A DNA stretch of 64,000 bases from Prochilodus magdalenae. Lineage: Eukaryota; Chordata; Actinopteri; Characiformes; Prochilodontidae. The first letter of the stretch is position 1, and every line of letters starts with the position of its first letter. Below, piece by piece: positions 61,447 through 64,000 of this stretch. The notes beneath the pieces are model-generated. The model was given only the letters and a program-made list of their open reading frames with translations. It ran no database searches and had not been told where the DNA came from. The stretch covers positions 20,001-84,000 of the forward strand of contig JAMWET010001353.1 of NCBI GenBank assembly GCA_024036415.1. The letters run 5' to 3'. The position numbers and the translations under genes are program-made.

Positions 61447-64000
61447 CTAAGAATGAGACAGAGTAGGAGAGAGATAGGAGAGAGAGATAAAAGTGAGATA
61501 AAGGTCAACAAGTATTCAATGTGGTAACCACAAAACACATACTCAGGAGTGTAAATTCCTATTTGATTTTTAAGACTAGTGGAAATATGCAATGCATTGT
61601 ATATAACATTTCACCACCATGTGGCTGAATGAATCATTTACACAATAGTGGAACACACACATACAAATATCACACTGAATGTTCTTTCTGATTTGAGTTT
61701 TCTTTGTAATTAATAAACCTTTTCTTAGCTTCCTTTTGAGTCATTGCTAATTTTCATCTCCCTTTTCCAACATATGCTTCCCAAGATGCTTTAGGCAGCA
61801 CAAAAATGTTCAGTGACACAGGAAAAGGAAAACTTGCCTATTTTTCTACCTAAACAGCAACAGCGTCCTGGGACTTTCATACTTTGATTTAAATATCTCA
61901 GAAATGGTGAAACCATACACAGTTGCACTACTTGACAGCCCCAGTCCTTTTTCAATTTTTCAATCCAAACCAAACCAAACCAAACCAAACCAAGCAATGC
62001 AGCACATGACTGTAGGTTATGCTGGTTATGGTCACACTGTGGCAACAGAGACAGCCAACATACCTACTATGGATTAATAATGCAATGTATATATATATTT
62101 TTATACCCAACAGCATGCTGCATTTTAACAGCATCACAATTGTTTTTGTTAGCCGAGAGCTAGAGAGAAGAAAGAATTGCACTGCAAGTCAGAGAACACT
62201 ATATGTTTTGCCCTGCACTTGTTGCTTTTTAATTAGCACCCCTGCTTCACTGTTTCCTTCTTTAACTTGACCACCCAATACCCATACTTCTCAAAATCTC
62301 TCTTTCTCCTTGCCAGACACATAGCTGTGCATTAAATTTCATACTGTATTATGTAGGTCAGCAGAGAGATGCACACACAAATTATTATATTAAACATAGA
62401 ACACACAGGAGGCATGCACTGGTTTTTCCAAACCCAAAACAAAAGGACAGTAATGAGAATCTCTGCATGTAAGTGCATTATTTCTGCATTTCCATTAGCT
62501 CTGACATGCAGAGCCCTCAGCCCTGCATCAGCAAATGCTGCACTTCCTCTGACCTGTACAGACAAGTGCAAGTTTCTCAGCATATTATCAGCAGTGGCTG
62601 TCACAAAGATTAAACTGTCGAATGGAGCATGTATCTAGAACATGCTGACCTTTTTTGTGACTGGGAAACAAATGCTACTTATTTATTACCAGCGCAGTCA
62701 AAATAAAAACATGAAATCAGAACAATTTAAAACGGTAAACTTGTAGGGAAACATTAATACAAAACTGATTTTTACTGATTCATCTCATTTCCTAAGGCAA
62801 GCACTTAATGAATCCTGCTCACCCCTAGTGAGCAGTTCCTGCATGTCAATGTTTACAGTCTTATTACGTGTCTTATTATTAGCCATCATACATGCAAAAC
62901 AGTCACACAAAAGAAACTCATGCAAAGTAAACCACAGATGGAAGTCAATGGCTGATTGGCCTACAAACAGGAACACACTTAACCGCCATTGATATCATAA
63001 AGCCTTCACTACACAAACAGCATCTGCACCACACTGCTTTGAACAGTCAAATACAGCATGCACACACACGCACACACAGTAGTGTTACCAGGCAGGTGTC
63101 CAACATTAGCTGGGACAATGACAGCACAGAGTCTGTTGGAGGGTAAAAATCAGTTAGAGGATGTGTGTGTAGGGGCTGAGGGAGTTGAAAGAGAGAGAGG
63201 GATACAAGTTATAGTTAGACATTTAGAGCTGGATTAGTTTTACCTAGACAGGTACTGTGATTTTAATCCAGTATGAACCAGCAACATCTGTACTGTATAA
63301 TAATATTTCTAGTTGAATGACTGTCTGAACCCACAGCTCCCTCAGGAGCAGAAATGCTATTTAGATTTCTCACACTACTGGAACAACACATGTGCCTTGT
63401 TGCTACAGTCACTGAGTGGTGCCTGTTGATGTGAATGTCCTGGCTATGACCTTTCAATCTGGGATAACCAAAACAAATAGCGTTCAAAGGAACACAGCCT
63501 ATGCATAGTATGCTGTAGATGTGCTATGAAGAAAATTGAAGTAAAACTTAATTCTCTAGAAGTAACCTAGATTGGTCTGATGGCAAATGGTGCATTCGGT
63601 GCAATGTCTATCTTTTTTATTTACTATGCAAAACAACCAATAAACCTACATAACTCTCGATTGCATATATCTACAGTATAATATTAATATCAGATATATT
63701 AGAAATATTTTTGTAAGTGCAACAAAGAAAAACAGTACATCCAGAATGTACCTCTCCAACATGTGTTTAACACTGCTTTAGGTTCAAACCTTAAAACTAT
63801 AGTGGAAAACTGCCCAATACATTTTCTAAATATTATACTAACTTTAAGGCAAAACGATACAGCCCCGGTCTACTTCACCGCCACTACAAAGAATTTCTGA
63901 ACGTTGTAGTTTCGCTAAAATAAGCCATTTCATATCAAACCACACTACATGACCCTGTTTATATCTTAATGCAGAACGTAGAACATTTTGCGAACAGGTT
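61447..64000 (-). other. diaph1: Last intron of diaph1 (partial)
   Basis: Sequence upstream of the terminal exon on the minus strand. I find no exon encoding the expected DAD core, so the intron is at least 2.55 kb. It holds a CAAAC pentamer tract (about 61966-61991) and a block at 62450-62600 that may be conserved non-coding DNA. Confidence 0.65.

Overview
The window is vertebrate, and best explained as teleost fish, nuclear DNA. It holds the 3' end of a clustered gamma-protocadherin locus on the plus strand and the last coding exon of a diaphanous formin (diaph1) on the minus strand, tail to tail. The teleost call rests on the gamma-protocadherin constant exons, the density of dinucleotide microsatellites, several Tc1-like transposons and a tRNA-derived SINE with a tail common in fish. 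A palindromic repeat near 29.1-29.5 kb is one I associate from memory with otophysan fishes (characins, catfishes). That narrower assignment is inference.

Layout. 1-420 is the 3' end of one protocadherin variable exon (transmembrane segment plus variable cytoplasmic tail) with its splice donor. About 2.2 kb downstream, 2685-5147 is a complete second variable exon: signal peptide, six cadherin repeats, transmembrane helix and cytoplasmic tail. It has its own CCAAT-rich promoter region and short upstream ORFs. Three constant exons follow at 12737-12795, 20308-20405 and 24418-24680, separated by introns of about 7.5, 7.5 and 4.0 kb. A 3' UTR of about 2.3 kb ends near a poly(A) signal at 26965. 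Splice phases are compatible throughout: 821 variable residues plus 139 constant residues give a predicted 960-residue receptor.

26991-61255 is a roughly 34 kb interval with no gene I can name. It holds a nearly complete but frame-broken Tc1-like transposon (37298-38931, perfect 29-base terminal repeats and TA target sites), other Tc1 remnants (31.1, 43.9 and 54.0 kb), two LINE 3' ends (39.7 and 47.1 kb), a palindromic MITE, a SINE, long microsatellites and a dispersed repeat with about six copies in the window. One splice-flanked open segment on the minus strand (54859-55090) could be an unassigned exon. Several stretches read like conserved non-coding elements, but only an alignment can show that. 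61256-61446 is the terminal coding exon of diaph1, and the rest of the window is its last intron.

The protocadherin pieces work together as in other clustered loci: each variable exon is driven by its own promoter and spliced to the shared constant exons, giving neuronal adhesion receptors with different ectodomains and a common cytoplasmic end. I found no CRISPR array, rRNA, canonical tRNA gene, retroviral gene or novel multi-gene system. Open frames of the SLSLS, HTHTH or IYIYI type are microsatellite translations.
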